Assembly (NCBI GenBank): GCA_023415205.1
Contig: JAEZLR010000045.1
Location: 186,001-250,000 of the forward strand
From: Bacillota bacterium
GTDB lineage: Bacteria > Bacillota > Clostridia > DSM-8532
Direction of reading: 5' to 3'
Length of the DNA stretch: 64,000 bases
How positions within the stretch are numbered: the first letter of the stretch is position 1; each line of letters begins with the position of its first letter. This document shows, in pieces, positions 1-8,678 of this stretch. The notes under the pieces were generated by a model. That model saw nothing but the letters and a program-made list of their open reading frames with translations. It was not told where the DNA came from and ran no database searches. Position numbers and translations under genes: made by a program.

Positions 1-2
1 AG

Positions 3-82
3 CACACTGCCTTGAAAGTGAAGTGAACCCCTTTCGTTAGTTCTTTGTCTAACGAAAGGGGTTCACTTCATTTAACAGTGTG
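3..82. terminator. Long perfect hairpin at window start
   Basis: Positions 19-40 and 49-70 form a perfect 22-bp inverted repeat around an 8-nt loop. An outer 7-bp pair (3-9 with 76-82, CACACTG/CAGTGTG) extends the structure. On the plus strand a T-rich run follows at about 83-98. It most likely ends transcription arriving from the left and from the minus-strand transporter gene at 124-894. The stem is longer than a normal intrinsic terminator, so a small repeat element is an alternative. Confidence 0.55.
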
Positions 83-123
83 GTTATTTTCTCTTTTTTA
101 TGCGATTAAGGGGTCCATTTAAG

Positions 124-894
124 CTAATCTATGACCAACCGAGCCTTTCTCAAGGCAGGTGCCAGCAGGATGGCAGCGGTGACGCCCCCAATGAACTGAA
201 TGAGGTTCATGGGTATGCTGAAGGTGGCAGCAATAGGGGAATACATAAAGCACTCCACAAGGAAATACCCCATGACCATACACATTCCGGCAGCAATCAT
301 ACCCACAATGGACTTAATGGTGGAGAGGCGGCTTGCTTCACGGCGGGCTATGAAATAGCCCACAAAGGCAAAAATAACAATGAGCAGGGCCACCCCGAGT
401 AATAAATAAAGGGGGAGGTTGCCAAGGGTTTTACCCAGAGAACTCAGGGTCTCGGCATCGGCATCAGCCCCTGCGACTGTTTCAATAATCCTGCCACTAC
501 CCATGGTGGTGATTTGTTGATTGAGGAACAGAGAGGTTCCTGCCAAGAATCCCACCCCTATCAATAGGGCGGTGATAACTGAGGCAATGGAGGACTTTCG
601 GGTTTTTGCCGAAAGAATCAGGCCCATGATCAAGGCCATCAATGATTTGATAACAAAGGTGGGAAGGGCAAAGTGTGGAAAGCCGCCAATTATGTCAGCC
701 ATCATGGAGCCCACACCCGAGGCAAAGGCACCAAAAATTGGACCGAGAACCAGAACTGAAACATAGATCATGCTGTCACCAAAATGAATGTATCCCGAGG
801 TGTAAGGAACAGGTACCTTAAACGTATAAGTCAGGATAAATACCAATGCAGTCATTAACCCGGTAAGAACATACTTTCTTGTTTTTCCACCCAT
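124..894 (-). CDS. ECF transporter S component (COG4720/HmpT-like)
   Basis: This 256-residue integral membrane protein has about six hydrophobic segments. The N-terminal half (around residues 30-95) carries a GDSMIYVSVLVLGP stretch and a Gly-rich GVGSMMADIIGG segment, typical of the S components of energy-coupling-factor vitamin importers. Such proteins bind a small vitamin (often riboflavin, thiamine precursors or pyridoxine) in the membrane and dock with a shared EcfA/A'/T module, which is not in this window. The start ATG is preceded by GTAGGAGGAA (SD). It stands alone on the minus strand. The substrate cannot be told from sequence alone, and I see no obvious vitamin riboswitch upstream. 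Confidence 0.75.
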   Translation of the reverse strand: MGGKTRKYVLTGLMTALVFILTYTFKVPVPYTSGYIHFGDSMIYVSVLVLGPIFGAFASGVGSMMADIIGGFPHFALPTFVIKSLMALIMGLILSAKTRKSSIASVITALLIGVGFLAGTSLFLNQQITTMGSGRIIETVAGADADAETLSSLGKTLGNLPLYLLLGVALLIVIFAFVGYFIARREASRLSTIKSIVGMIAAGMCMVMGYFLVECFMYSPIAATFSIPMNLIQFIGGVTAAILLAPALRKARLVID

Positions 895-1239
895 CGGATT
901 TCCTCCTACTAGAAAAAAGTCGGGAAAATTTTGACTAACAGTTATTTAACGTAGTATAGCATTTGAATTTCCTAAATGGTATAGGAAAAATATCTATAAT
1001 TTATTAATTATTTTATAGAAATCTCTCACTTTGAATGAGACTGAATTCTGCATTTCAGGCATTCCTTCTTGTACAAAAAGTGATAATATAGTGATGACAT
1101 GTTTTTAGCCTGTCTTGGATGATTCGCCCATCAACAGGGCTTCATACCTTAAAGCATTAAATGGCTTTCAAGAGGAATCTTGTTCCAGCCTTCTTATTAT
1201 AGCTTTTACCTGGTAATGTGGAAGGAAGATGATCCTAAT
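895..1239. other. Intergenic region between divergent genes
   Basis: About 345 bp without a convincing gene. The part nearest the transporter is AT-rich and holds its SD on the minus strand. A GATAAT box at 1082-1087 is a possible -10 for the HD-domain gene to the right, but I see no well-spaced -35. No riboswitch fold was recognised. Confidence 0.4.
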
Positions 1240-1791
1240 ATGGTTACGGACTATATCCGGGAATACGTCAAACAGGAATGCAGTAAAAACACCATGGCAA
1301 GAGAGCTCTACGAAAATCATATAATCCTTGTCAGTGACTTTGGGGCCAAGCTTTCGAAATTACTGGGTGCCGACGCCTTGGTAGTGGAATTGGCCTCCTA
1401 CCTCCATGATTTTTCATCGATTTATCAATTTGATCATCATTATGACCATACCATTCCGGGCGTGCATAAAATTGATGGATTGCTCCGCCAGTTCAAATTC
1501 TCGGATGAAACCATTGCCAGGGTTTTAGAGGTCATTGCACAATACAACAAGCCTAATCCAGTCGAAGGTGCTTCCAAGGAAGCGGTTTGTCTGATAAATG
1601 CCGACGCCATGTCCCAGTTGTCCAAGCCCCTTTTCTGGCTTTATTTTGGCTATACGGTTAAAAATAAGTCCTATAATGAAGGTATTACTTCCTATCTTAA
1701 ATGGATGGAAAGTCGATGGAAAATTATGATGGAACCGGCCAAGGAGATGATGGCCAAGGAATATGAGCATCTTAAACGTTTTAAGAGGTAA
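1240..1791 (+). CDS. HD-domain phosphohydrolase
   Basis: A protein of about 183 residues with the metal-binding pattern of HD-superfamily hydrolases: a His at about residue 27 (ENHI), the HD doublet at 56-57 (YLHDF) and a late Asp in INADAMS. The family hydrolyses phosphomonoesters or nucleotides in the cytosol; the substrate here is unknown. I chose ATG 1240 because GAAGGAAG lies at 1221-1228. An in-frame TTG at 1180 with AGAGGA upstream would add 20 residues and cannot be excluded. It stands alone, followed by another small plus-strand gene. Confidence 0.65.
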   Translation: MVTDYIREYVKQECSKNTMARELYENHIILVSDFGAKLSKLLGADALVVELASYLHDFSSIYQFDHHYDHTIPGVHKIDGLLRQFKFSDETIARVLEVIAQYNKPNPVEGASKEAVCLINADAMSQLSKPLFWLYFGYTVKNKSYNEGITSYLKWMESRWKIMMEPAKEMMAKEYEHLKRFKR

Positions 1792-1885
1792 GAGCTTGAA
1801 TATGAATGGTTTAAATGAAACAGGCTATACATAGGATGCAAGAGGGTCAATAGGGAAAATCATTTTGGCAGGAGGAGACAGGATC

Positions 1886-2305
1886 ATGGAAGAAGAAAAA
1901 GGAATGGAAATCACTAACGAAAGTCAAGTGGACAAAGCCTTTCTTATAACTGCAGGGGATTCCGCCGAGGCTGATTTACTGGAATCCCGGCTTAATGTGA
2001 ATGCTATTCCGGTACTGAGAAAGTACCGAGGTTCAGGGGCGTTTCTCAATGTGGCCTTGGGAAAAACCTCCTTTGGTATTGATCTGTATGTCCCTTCGGA
2101 TAGGTTGGAGGAGGCACAAGAGCTCATTACATCCGGCGAGGGTATTGAGGATGAAGAGATTCTATCCGATCCTTCCTTTTCGGATGAGTCTCTGGCAAAA
2201 GCCAATGAGGATTTTCTTGAGAAGCTTGACAGAAGGGCCAAATGGATGGGTATTGCTTTCCTCGCTGCCATAATTATTTTAATCTACTTGATTGTCAGGT
2301 CATGA
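1886..2305 (+). CDS. Small membrane-anchored DUF2007-like protein
   Basis: A 139-residue protein with a soluble N-terminal part resembling the DUF2007 'signal transducing' domain (residues about 15-80: an AEADLLESRL helix, then a GIDLYVP strand) and a single C-terminal transmembrane helix at about 118-137. The function of the family is not known. Start ATG 1886 follows GGAGGAG at 1871-1877. It lies between the HD hydrolase and asnS, with no sign of coupling to either. Confidence 0.55.
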   Translation: MEEEKGMEITNESQVDKAFLITAGDSAEADLLESRLNVNAIPVLRKYRGSGAFLNVALGKTSFGIDLYVPSDRLEEAQELITSGEGIEDEEILSDPSFSDESLAKANEDFLEKLDRRAKWMGIAFLAAIIILIYLIVRS

Positions 2306-2421
2306 GCACCTATCCTATTTTTCGGTTTATTATTGAATAAAGAATCTAGGATGATTATAATAAATAGATAACCTCAGGGAAAAATACACAAAACTTAATT
2401 ATTTAATGGAGTGGATCAGCA

Positions 2422-3813
2422 ATGGAGAGGATCGAAATCCGAAAACTCAATGCTTCCTATCAAACCCTATCCGATCAGGAAGTTAAGGTATGCGGTTGGG
2501 TGCGTACCATCCGTGATACCAAAACCTTTGGCTTTATAGAAATCAATGATGGTTCATTTTTTAAGAACCTTCAGATAGTCTTTGACGATACCCTTTCTAA
2601 TTTTCAGGAGATCGCCCGGCTCAATGTGGGCAGCTCTATCCGGGTGACAGGACGTGTTGTTGAAACCCCCCAGGCGAAGCAGCCCTATGAGATCAAGGCT
2701 ACCGCCATAGAGGTGGAGGGTATCTCCGCACCGGACTATCCTCTGCAAAAGAAGCGCCACACCTTTGAATATCTACGGACCATTGCCCATTTACGGCCTA
2801 GAACCAATACCTTTTCTGCCGTCTATAAGGTTCGTTCTGTTTTGGCCTATGCGATTCATAAATTCTTTCAGGACAGAGGCTTTGTCTATGTCCATACCCC
2901 TATTATCACCAGTAGCGACTGTGAGGGTGCAGGGGAGATGTTCCAGGTTACCACACTGGATATGAAGAACCCACCTAGGACACCTGAAGGTCAGGTTGAT
3001 TTCGCTCAGGACTTTTTCGGAAAGCATACCAGCCTTACCGTCAGCGGGCAGTTGGCCGTAGAGCCCTATGCCATGGCTTTCGGCAATGTGTATACCTTTG
3101 GTCCTACCTTCAGAGCCGAAAACAGTAATACCACCCGGCATGCTGCGGAATTTTGGATGATTGAACCCGAAATGGCATTTGCCGAACTGTCTGACGACAT
3201 GAAGCTGGCTGAGGACATGATCCGTTATATCATTGGCTATGTTATGGAGAATGCCAAGGAGGAAATGGACTTCTTCAACGAGTTCATTGACAAAGGCCTG
3301 TATGACAGGCTCAAGAGTATCCTCGATGCCGATTTCGGTTGTATCACCTATACCGAGGCGGTAGAACTTCTGGAAAAGAGCGGACATACCTTCCAATACC
3401 CGGTGAAGTGGGGCTGCGACCTTCAAACCGAGCATGAGCGCTATCTGACTGAGGAAATCATGAAGAAGCCCGTCTTTGTCATTAATTATCCCAAGGAAAT
3501 CAAGGCTTTCTATATGAGGATTAATGAGGACAACAAGACGGTTGCCGCCATGGATCTTCTGGTTCCCGGTGTGGGCGAAATCATTGGTGGAAGCCAGAGA
3601 GAGGAACGTCAGGATGTGCTTGAACAGCGCATGGAAGAGATGGGCCTCAATAAAGAGGATTATGGTTGGTATCTGGACACCCGCCGCTTCGGTGGAACCC
3701 GCCATGCAGGCTTTGGTTTAGGTTTTGAGCGCATGCTGATGTATATGACCGGCATGCAGAATATCCGTGATGTAATCCCCTATCCTAGAACAGTAAACAA
3801 TGCTGAATTTTAA
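2422..3813 (+). CDS. asnS: Asparaginyl-tRNA synthetase
   Basis: A 463-residue class II aminoacyl-tRNA synthetase that charges tRNA-Asn. It has an N-terminal OB-fold anticodon-binding domain (about 15-110, including VCGWVRTIRDTKTFGF), class II motif 2 (GPTFRAENSNTTRH, about 230-243) and motif 3 (GLGFERMLMY, about 438-447). Length and order match bacterial AsnRS. The C-terminus IRDVIPYPRT is typical of the AsnRS subgroup rather than AspRS. A rho-independent terminator follows directly, so it is probably a single-gene transcript. Confidence 0.95.
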   Translation: MERIEIRKLNASYQTLSDQEVKVCGWVRTIRDTKTFGFIEINDGSFFKNLQIVFDDTLSNFQEIARLNVGSSIRVTGRVVETPQAKQPYEIKATAIEVEGISAPDYPLQKKRHTFEYLRTIAHLRPRTNTFSAVYKVRSVLAYAIHKFFQDRGFVYVHTPIITSSDCEGAGEMFQVTTLDMKNPPRTPEGQVDFAQDFFGKHTSLTVSGQLAVEPYAMAFGNVYTFGPTFRAENSNTTRHAAEFWMIEPEMAFAELSDDMKLAEDMIRYIIGYVMENAKEEMDFFNEFIDKGLYDRLKSILDADFGCITYTEAVELLEKSGHTFQYPVKWGCDLQTEHERYLTEEIMKKPVFVINYPKEIKAFYMRINEDNKTVAAMDLLVPGVGEIIGGSQREERQDVLEQRMEEMGLNKEDYGWYLDTRRFGGTRHAGFGLGFERMLMYMTGMQNIRDVIPYPRTVNNAEF

Positions 3814-3840
3814 GGATATCCTTCTATAATAAAAGAAATA

Positions 3841-3885
3841 TTCCTTTCCTGATTTGGGAGACTAATCGGGAAAGGAGTTTTTTTG
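3841..3885 (+). terminator. Rho-independent terminator of asnS
   Basis: An imperfect stem pairs 3841-3854 with 3863-3876 (CCTTTCC..GATT against AATCGGGAAAGG) and is followed by a run of seven T (3878-3884). It lies 28 bp after the asnS stop codon. Confidence 0.8.
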
Positions 3886-3944
3886 TCATTTCACACAAGT
3901 GAAATCCTGACAAAAGACGGGGCGTTGCCTCGGGTTTTAAATGG

Positions 3945-4967
3945 ATGTTCAAACCAAGTCGTGTCATCTTTGAAAAGGAAAGCCTTGATTACCCTCTGGG
4001 TCAGGGCCTGTATGAACGTTTTTCCCATGAAAAGGACCTTGAGGTCATCCTCACGTCCACTAACAGGGTAAAGGCCAACATTCCGGGAGATAGCCTCCAT
4101 GACCAGTATCGGGAGGGAAAGAAAACGCTGGTGGTAGGCGTTAAAAAAAGCCTGACCTTTCAAAGCTGCAAGCCCTCGGCCCATTTTCAGCTTCCGCTGG
4201 TCAGTGGTTGCATTGGACAATGTGAATACTGCTACCTGAACACCCAATTGGGGGATAAGCCCTTTGTGCGGGTTCATGTGAATGTGGATGAAATCCTGGA
4301 GCGGGCAAAGAAATATGTTCGGGAGCGTCTTCCTGAGGAAACTGTATTTGAGGGAGCGGCAACCTCCGATCCCATTCCTGTGGAACCCTATACCGGTGCC
4401 TTGAAAAAAGCAGTGGAATTCTTTGGGGAACAGGACAACGCCCGATACCGCTTTGTTACAAAATACAGCGATGTTAATTCACTTCTGGGAATTGACCACA
4501 AGGGGCATACCGAAGTCAGATTCAGTTTAAACACCGACCACATTATTACGCGCTATGAGCATAGGACCGCTTCTGTTCATCAGAGGATCGAGGCCGGTGC
4601 TAAGCTGGCTCAGGCGGGCTATAGGTTGGGGTTTCTCATTGCCCCTGTGATGCTCTATGAGAATTGGCAGGAGGAATACAGAACGCTTCTTCGGGATTTA
4701 CGAAAAGAGCTTCCCAAAGGGTTGGCCTATCCGGTGACCTTTGAAGTCATCTCCCATAGATACACCTCCCGAGCCAAAAACAGGATTCGGGAGATTTTTC
4801 CTGATACCACCTTGGAGATGGAGGATGAAAAGCGGACCTTTAAGTACGGCCAGTTTGGGTATGGAAAATTTGTTTATCCCAAGGAGAGCCTAGAAGCCAT
4901 CAAGACTTTTTTTATCCAGGAAATCACAAGCCTCTTTGATGATTCTGAAGTAAAGTATGTCATTTAG
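3945..4967 (+). CDS. splB: Spore photoproduct lyase
   Basis: A 340-residue radical SAM enzyme that reverses the UV lesion 5-thyminyl-5,6-dihydrothymine in germinating spores. The N-terminus (YPLGQGLYERF), the 4Fe-4S Cys motif C89-x3-C93-x2-C96 followed by YLNTQLG, and the C-terminal KYGQFGYGKFVYPKE all match SplB. The position equivalent to B. subtilis Cys141 (EASCTSD) is Ala here (EGAATSD, residue 139). Cys75 in FQSCKPSA may serve instead; I recall clostridial SPLs using such an alternative Cys. No strong SD precedes ATG 3945. The gene implies an endospore former. Confidence 0.93.
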   Translation: MFKPSRVIFEKESLDYPLGQGLYERFSHEKDLEVILTSTNRVKANIPGDSLHDQYREGKKTLVVGVKKSLTFQSCKPSAHFQLPLVSGCIGQCEYCYLNTQLGDKPFVRVHVNVDEILERAKKYVRERLPEETVFEGAATSDPIPVEPYTGALKKAVEFFGEQDNARYRFVTKYSDVNSLLGIDHKGHTEVRFSLNTDHIITRYEHRTASVHQRIEAGAKLAQAGYRLGFLIAPVMLYENWQEEYRTLLRDLRKELPKGLAYPVTFEVISHRYTSRAKNRIREIFPDTTLEMEDEKRTFKYGQFGYGKFVYPKESLEAIKTFFIQEITSLFDDSEVKYVI

Positions 4968-4995
4968 CCCTTAACAGATCAGCCTTTTACAGATG

Positions 4996-5025
4996 AATGC
5001 CCTGCCTGGATACAGGGCATTTTTC
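4996..5025 (+). terminator. Terminator of splB
   Basis: A perfect 9-bp stem, AATGCCCTG (4996-5004) with CAGGGCATT (5013-5021), followed by TTTTC. Confidence 0.8.
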
Positions 5026-5053
5026 TATGGCCTAAAAATGAGAGCATAAGGTA

Positions 5054-5082
5054 TTGACACGTGTGTATAGTGATAATATAAT
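5054..5082 (+). promoter_or_regulatory. Consensus sigma-A promoter of LacI-type regulator gene
   Basis: TTGACA (5054-5059), a 17-bp spacer and TATAAT (5077-5082). The palindrome ACACGTGT (5057-5064) overlaps the -35 box and the spacer, so a bound repressor would block RNA polymerase. Confidence 0.85.
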
Positions 5083-5106
5083 AAACGTACAACACATACA
5101 CACGTA
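5057..5106. promoter_or_regulatory. Two ACACACGTGTGT-type operators before lacI-type gene
   Basis: The first site, ACACGTGT, is centred at 5060/5061 inside the promoter. A second, imperfect copy (TACACACGTA) is centred at 5103/5104, 43 bp downstream and before the start codon. Both match the perfect 14-bp palindrome found before the solute-binding protein gene (6177-6190), which suggests autoregulation by the adjacent repressor. Confidence 0.65.
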
Positions 5107-5126
5107 TTTATTGTAGAGGTGGCCAA

Positions 5127-6140
5127 ATGGATTCCAATCAATTTAAAAGGGTGACCCGTGAAGATGTAGCGAGACGAGCCAATGTGAGCGCAACCATAGT
5201 CTCCTACGTTATTAACAACAATCGGTACGTTGATAAGGAAAAAAAGAAGAGGGTAGAGGATGCCATAAACGAGCTCAATTACAGACCCAACTATATTGCT
5301 CGGGCATTAAAGGGAAAAAACAGCAATCATATTATTTTTATCGCGGATCAAATCACCAACGAGCATTTTAGCCAGATTATCAGTGAAATGGATAAATATG
5401 CGTATGATAAGGGCTATTTAATCTCCCTTTGTTCCAACAGGAACAGCGAAGAATTCGTTTCCCAGATTATCAGCCGGCAGTATGATGGAATTGTTATCAG
5501 CTCCACCAGCTTTCCGGAGGCCTTTATCCAAAAGTTCATTGATGCCAGAATACCCGTGGTCCTTTTAAAGAACAGGGAGTATGAGAATATCATAGGTGCG
5601 GGCACCATCGATACCGGGTTGTACGATGGTACCAAGGAATGCGTCAGACATCTTATAGGAAAAGGGCGAACCAACATCCTCTATCTCGATAGAATTAGCG
5701 CAAACGGCAACTTCAGCACCTTAACAGACCTCAGGCTGCGCGGTTTCATTGAACAGATGAAAGAAAGCAACATCCCCCTGTCCGACCTTAATATTGTGAC
5801 GGGCTGTAAAGATGAGTCACAGGTAATAGCAAAGATACAGGAACGCATCGGAGGAGGCCTTGGTGTTGATGCCATCTTCGGAAGAAATGACCGCTTGGCC
5901 TGCTTGGGTATGCAGGCGGTGATGCAATTGGGCTATAAAGTGCCCAAAGATATTTCTGTCATAGGGTTTGATAATTCAAGCCTCAGCCAATATACAAGCC
6001 CCACCCTCACTACCATGGAAATGCAGCGAAAGGAGATCGGAAGATCTGCTATTGAAATGCTTCATCAGATGATTGAAGAGGGGACCGTTCCCAATACAGT
6101 CAAGTTAACCACCAAGCTCATTGAACGAGAAAGCTCATAA
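5127..6140 (+). CDS. LacI/GalR-family transcriptional repressor
   Basis: A 337-residue regulator. The N-terminal helix-turn-helix and hinge (residues about 9-60: REDVARRANVSATIVSYVI, then NYRPNYIARALK) are typical of LacI, and residues about 65-335 form the periplasmic-binding-protein-like sensor domain (IFGRNDRLACLGMQ, ISVIGFDNSSL). The preceding SD is TAGAGGTGG. It is divergence-free and reads toward the ABC importer operon that starts at 6263. The palindromes in its own promoter and before that operon make it the likely local repressor. The inducer is presumably the sugar imported by the operon or an intermediate of it. Confidence 0.9.
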   Translation: MDSNQFKRVTREDVARRANVSATIVSYVINNNRYVDKEKKKRVEDAINELNYRPNYIARALKGKNSNHIIFIADQITNEHFSQIISEMDKYAYDKGYLISLCSNRNSEEFVSQIISRQYDGIVISSTSFPEAFIQKFIDARIPVVLLKNREYENIIGAGTIDTGLYDGTKECVRHLIGKGRTNILYLDRISANGNFSTLTDLRLRGFIEQMKESNIPLSDLNIVTGCKDESQVIAKIQERIGGGLGVDAIFGRNDRLACLGMQAVMQLGYKVPKDISVIGFDNSSLSQYTSPTLTTMEMQRKEIGRSAIEMLHQMIEEGTVPNTVKLTTKLIERESS

Positions 6141-6176
6141 ACGAAAAATCTCATACAGAATCATCTATCCCAAACA

Positions 6177-6190
6177 TACACACGTGTGTA
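6177..6190. promoter_or_regulatory. Perfect 14-bp operator before the importer operon
   Basis: TACACACGTGTGTA is a perfect palindrome 73 bp before the solute-binding protein start. A TATAAA box (6189-6194) overlaps its right end and may be the -10 of the operon promoter. The sequence matches the two sites in the regulator's own promoter region. Confidence 0.75.
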
Positions 6191-6262
6191 TAAAATGGAG
6201 ACTTCAAAGGTTCCTTGCATCCATCGGATGTGGAAATAAAAAGACAATAGGAGGATACTCAA

Positions 6263-7594
6263 GTGAAAAAGATTATTGCGCTACTCATGGCAGTCCTGAT
6301 GGTTGTTTCGCTGGCTGCATGCGGTTCAAACGCCCCTAGTACCAGTACCACCCCTACACCTTCACAATCCAGTGCTCAACCTACTGAAAGCAATGTGCCT
6401 CAGGAACCGGTAACCATCAAATTCGCCAACTACGCCCTTCTGGAAAAAGGCTACGAAGACTTCTGGAACGGTATTAAAAAAGGCTTTGAAGAAAAGCACG
6501 AGAACATTACCATTGAGTGGGTCACCGCTCCTTATGGAGAGATTGTCAACCAGGTTATTAATATGGCCGGTGGTGGAGACACCGTGGATATCCTCTTTGG
6601 AGAAATAGGCTGGACGCCTACCCTTGAGGACTCAGGTCTGGCAGTTCCCATTGATACCATCCTTTCTCAGGAATTCCTCAGCGATTTCTATCCCTCCATG
6701 CTTGAAGCCACAAGCATAGGCGGTAAATCCTATGCACTACCCATGTATGTTTCACCCTATGTTTTATACTACAATAAGGACTTGTTCCAACAAGCAGGTC
6801 TTGACCCCAATACCCCGCCCAAGACCTTTGACGAAATGCTGGTTATGGCTGAAAAGCTTTCTAAGCTGAAGACCGCTGACGGCAACAAGGTTTACGCTTT
6901 TGGTCAGACAACGGCTTCCGTTCCTGTTTCAGGCTCCTCCTTGACCTCCATGGTCTATAATTTTGGCGGAGAGGTATTAAACATTGACGGTAAGCTCAAT
7001 GTTGACACCGATGCTTTCAAACAGGCCTTCAGTATGGTGAAGCTCCTTGACGAGAAGGGCTTCAATCCTCAGAATGCAAAGCTAAAGGATTTAAGAAACC
7101 TGTTCGCTTTGGGTCAGTTGGCCATGTATTATGATCAGTCCTGGGGTTTTAACGGTGTTCAGTCTATCAATCCCGACGCCAGGAATTTTACAGCCTCTGC
7201 AGCACCTCTTTCCGGCGGAAACGGCACTGGTGAGAGTATTCTTCAGGCTCACACACTCACGCTTATGAATAACGGCGAAGCCCAGACCCAGGCTGTTCGC
7301 CTCCTGGTGGAATATCTGGTTACTTCCGAAGCCCTAAACGATTACCTGGCCAATATTACGCCCGCATATCCTGCAAGAAAGTCCATGTCAAGCATTGATG
7401 CGGTGGTTAACAATGAAATTTTGAAGGGCGCAGCCAATTCTGTTGAAAAAACTGTTCCCTCGGCATTCATTCCTACCTTGAACGATCTTAACCTAGAACT
7501 CTGTACCCTTGCTCAATCCATTACCGTGGGTGGCAAGAGTGTTGATGAGGGCATTGCCAGCTTTAAGAAAGCTGCAGAAGCCCTGGTGGACTAA
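6263..7594 (+). CDS. Sugar ABC transporter solute-binding lipoprotein
   Basis: A 443-residue family 1 extracellular solute-binding protein. It has a signal peptide with lipobox LAAC (Cys20), a Ser/Thr/Pro-rich linker to about residue 45, and then a two-lobed domain (APYGEIVNQVINM, AKLKDLRNLFALGQLAMYYDQS). It captures an oligo- or monosaccharide outside the membrane and delivers it to the permease pair encoded next. ATG 6263 follows ATAGGAGG. A strong hairpin separates it from the permeases, consistent with higher expression of the binding protein. The ATPase is not encoded here; a shared MsmK-like ATPase elsewhere is likely. Confidence 0.9.
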   Translation: MKKIIALLMAVLMVVSLAACGSNAPSTSTTPTPSQSSAQPTESNVPQEPVTIKFANYALLEKGYEDFWNGIKKGFEEKHENITIEWVTAPYGEIVNQVINMAGGGDTVDILFGEIGWTPTLEDSGLAVPIDTILSQEFLSDFYPSMLEATSIGGKSYALPMYVSPYVLYYNKDLFQQAGLDPNTPPKTFDEMLVMAEKLSKLKTADGNKVYAFGQTTASVPVSGSSLTSMVYNFGGEVLNIDGKLNVDTDAFKQAFSMVKLLDEKGFNPQNAKLKDLRNLFALGQLAMYYDQSWGFNGVQSINPDARNFTASAAPLSGGNGTGESILQAHTLTLMNNGEAQTQAVRLLVEYLVTSEALNDYLANITPAYPARKSMSSIDAVVNNEILKGAANSVEKTVPSAFIPTLNDLNLELCTLAQSITVGGKSVDEGIASFKKAAEALVD

Positions 7595-7601
7595 AGCTTT
7601 A

Positions 7602-7636
7602 GATATAAAAGCGGGATTCATTCCCGCTTTTATATC
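7602..7636 (+). terminator. Intercistronic hairpin after solute-binding protein
   Basis: A perfect 15-bp stem (7602-7616 with 7622-7636) with a 5-nt loop. No T-run follows on the plus strand, so it probably stabilises the upstream mRNA or ends transcription only partially. Confidence 0.7.
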
Positions 7637-7722
7637 CCATCATCACATCAGGCCTAAGGGCCATGACACATGAACATCCCAGAAATCCGAGCAATTAGCT
7701 CTGTACAGAAAGTTGGTTCAGC

Positions 7723-8667
7723 ATGGAAAACACAACCGTTGGAAGGTCTTTATTGAATAGGAGATCACCGCTTAAAAGAAGCACTGGAGATATCCTGTTT
7801 TCATCGGTTCTGATAGCGCCCACTCTTTTTATGACGATTGTCTATATCCTCATACCCGTGGTTGACTCGGTTGTTAAGAGCTTTCTCGACTTTAAGGTCA
7901 AGAACATTATTTCGGGTAAACCCGGTACGTGGAATAACTTTGCCAACTATATCAAGCTCTTTCAAAATGATAAGCTTATGGGCGCCATTGTGGCCACCTT
8001 CTCCTTTGTTCTTTTTGTGGTTGCCTTACAGTTTGTTTTTGGCATGATTTTATCCTTGATTCTCAACTCGAAAATTAGGTTTGCGCGTTTCCTCAGGAGT
8101 GTTATTATGACCCCATGGGTGGTGCCGACCATTATCTCTGCACTTGTTTGGATGTGGATATTCCAACCCCAGTACGGATTGCTGAAATACATTGTAGAGT
8201 TCTTTTCCGGAGGAAGCATTACCGGATTTGCCATGCTTAATAACCCTGACACAGCCCTTCTAGGGATCGGCATTGCAGCCCTTTGGAAGCAAATACCTCT
8301 GACAACGCTTCTTTTATTGGCGGGATTACAAAATGTTCCCGAGGAAATGATTGAAGCTGCCACCATTGATGGTGCAGGCAAGGTCAGAACCTTCTTCAAC
8401 ATTGTTTTGCCCTATCTCAAGAGTGTGATTAAGGTTGCCATGTCCATGGCTATTATTGAGAACTTTAAACAGTTTCCGTTAGTCTGGACCATGACGGGCG
8501 GCGGGCCTGATAACGCCACCACGACACTTGCCGTTTTGAGCTACCGTGAGGCCTTTGTCTCAAATAATCTGGGCTCGGGCGCCGCGGTGACGACTGTCTG
8601 GATGCTCATCATGATTGTTGTTATTTTCATTTACAATAAGCTTTTAGGCTCAACAGAGATGGATTAG
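7723..8667 (+). CDS. Sugar ABC transporter permease (MalF-like)
   Basis: A 314-residue inner-membrane protein with six predicted helices. The EAA loop contacting the ATPase is visible as EEMIEAATIDGAGKVRTFFNIVLP (split here: EEMIEAATIDG at about 206-216, then the ILP-type end). The WTMTGGGPDNATTTL segment is characteristic of the MalF/UgpA-type partner of carbohydrate importers. It follows the binding protein and precedes its MalG-type partner by 11 bp, so the two are translationally close. Start ATG 7723 has only a weak SD (AAAGTTGG). Confidence 0.88.
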   Translation: MENTTVGRSLLNRRSPLKRSTGDILFSSVLIAPTLFMTIVYILIPVVDSVVKSFLDFKVKNIISGKPGTWNNFANYIKLFQNDKLMGAIVATFSFVLFVVALQFVFGMILSLILNSKIRFARFLRSVIMTPWVVPTIISALVWMWIFQPQYGLLKYIVEFFSGGSITGFAMLNNPDTALLGIGIAALWKQIPLTTLLLLAGLQNVPEEMIEAATIDGAGKVRTFFNIVLPYLKSVIKVAMSMAIIENFKQFPLVWTMTGGGPDNATTTLAVLSYREAFVSNNLGSGAAVTTVWMLIMIVVIFIYNKLLGSTEMD

Positions 8668-8678
8668 GGGGAGAAAAA

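Noticed and set aside
2791..3705. Long antisense open frame (304 codons) opposite asnS
   Set aside because: It is a shadow of the asnS coding sequence, with no SD, no recognisable domain and low-complexity His/Leu-rich content.
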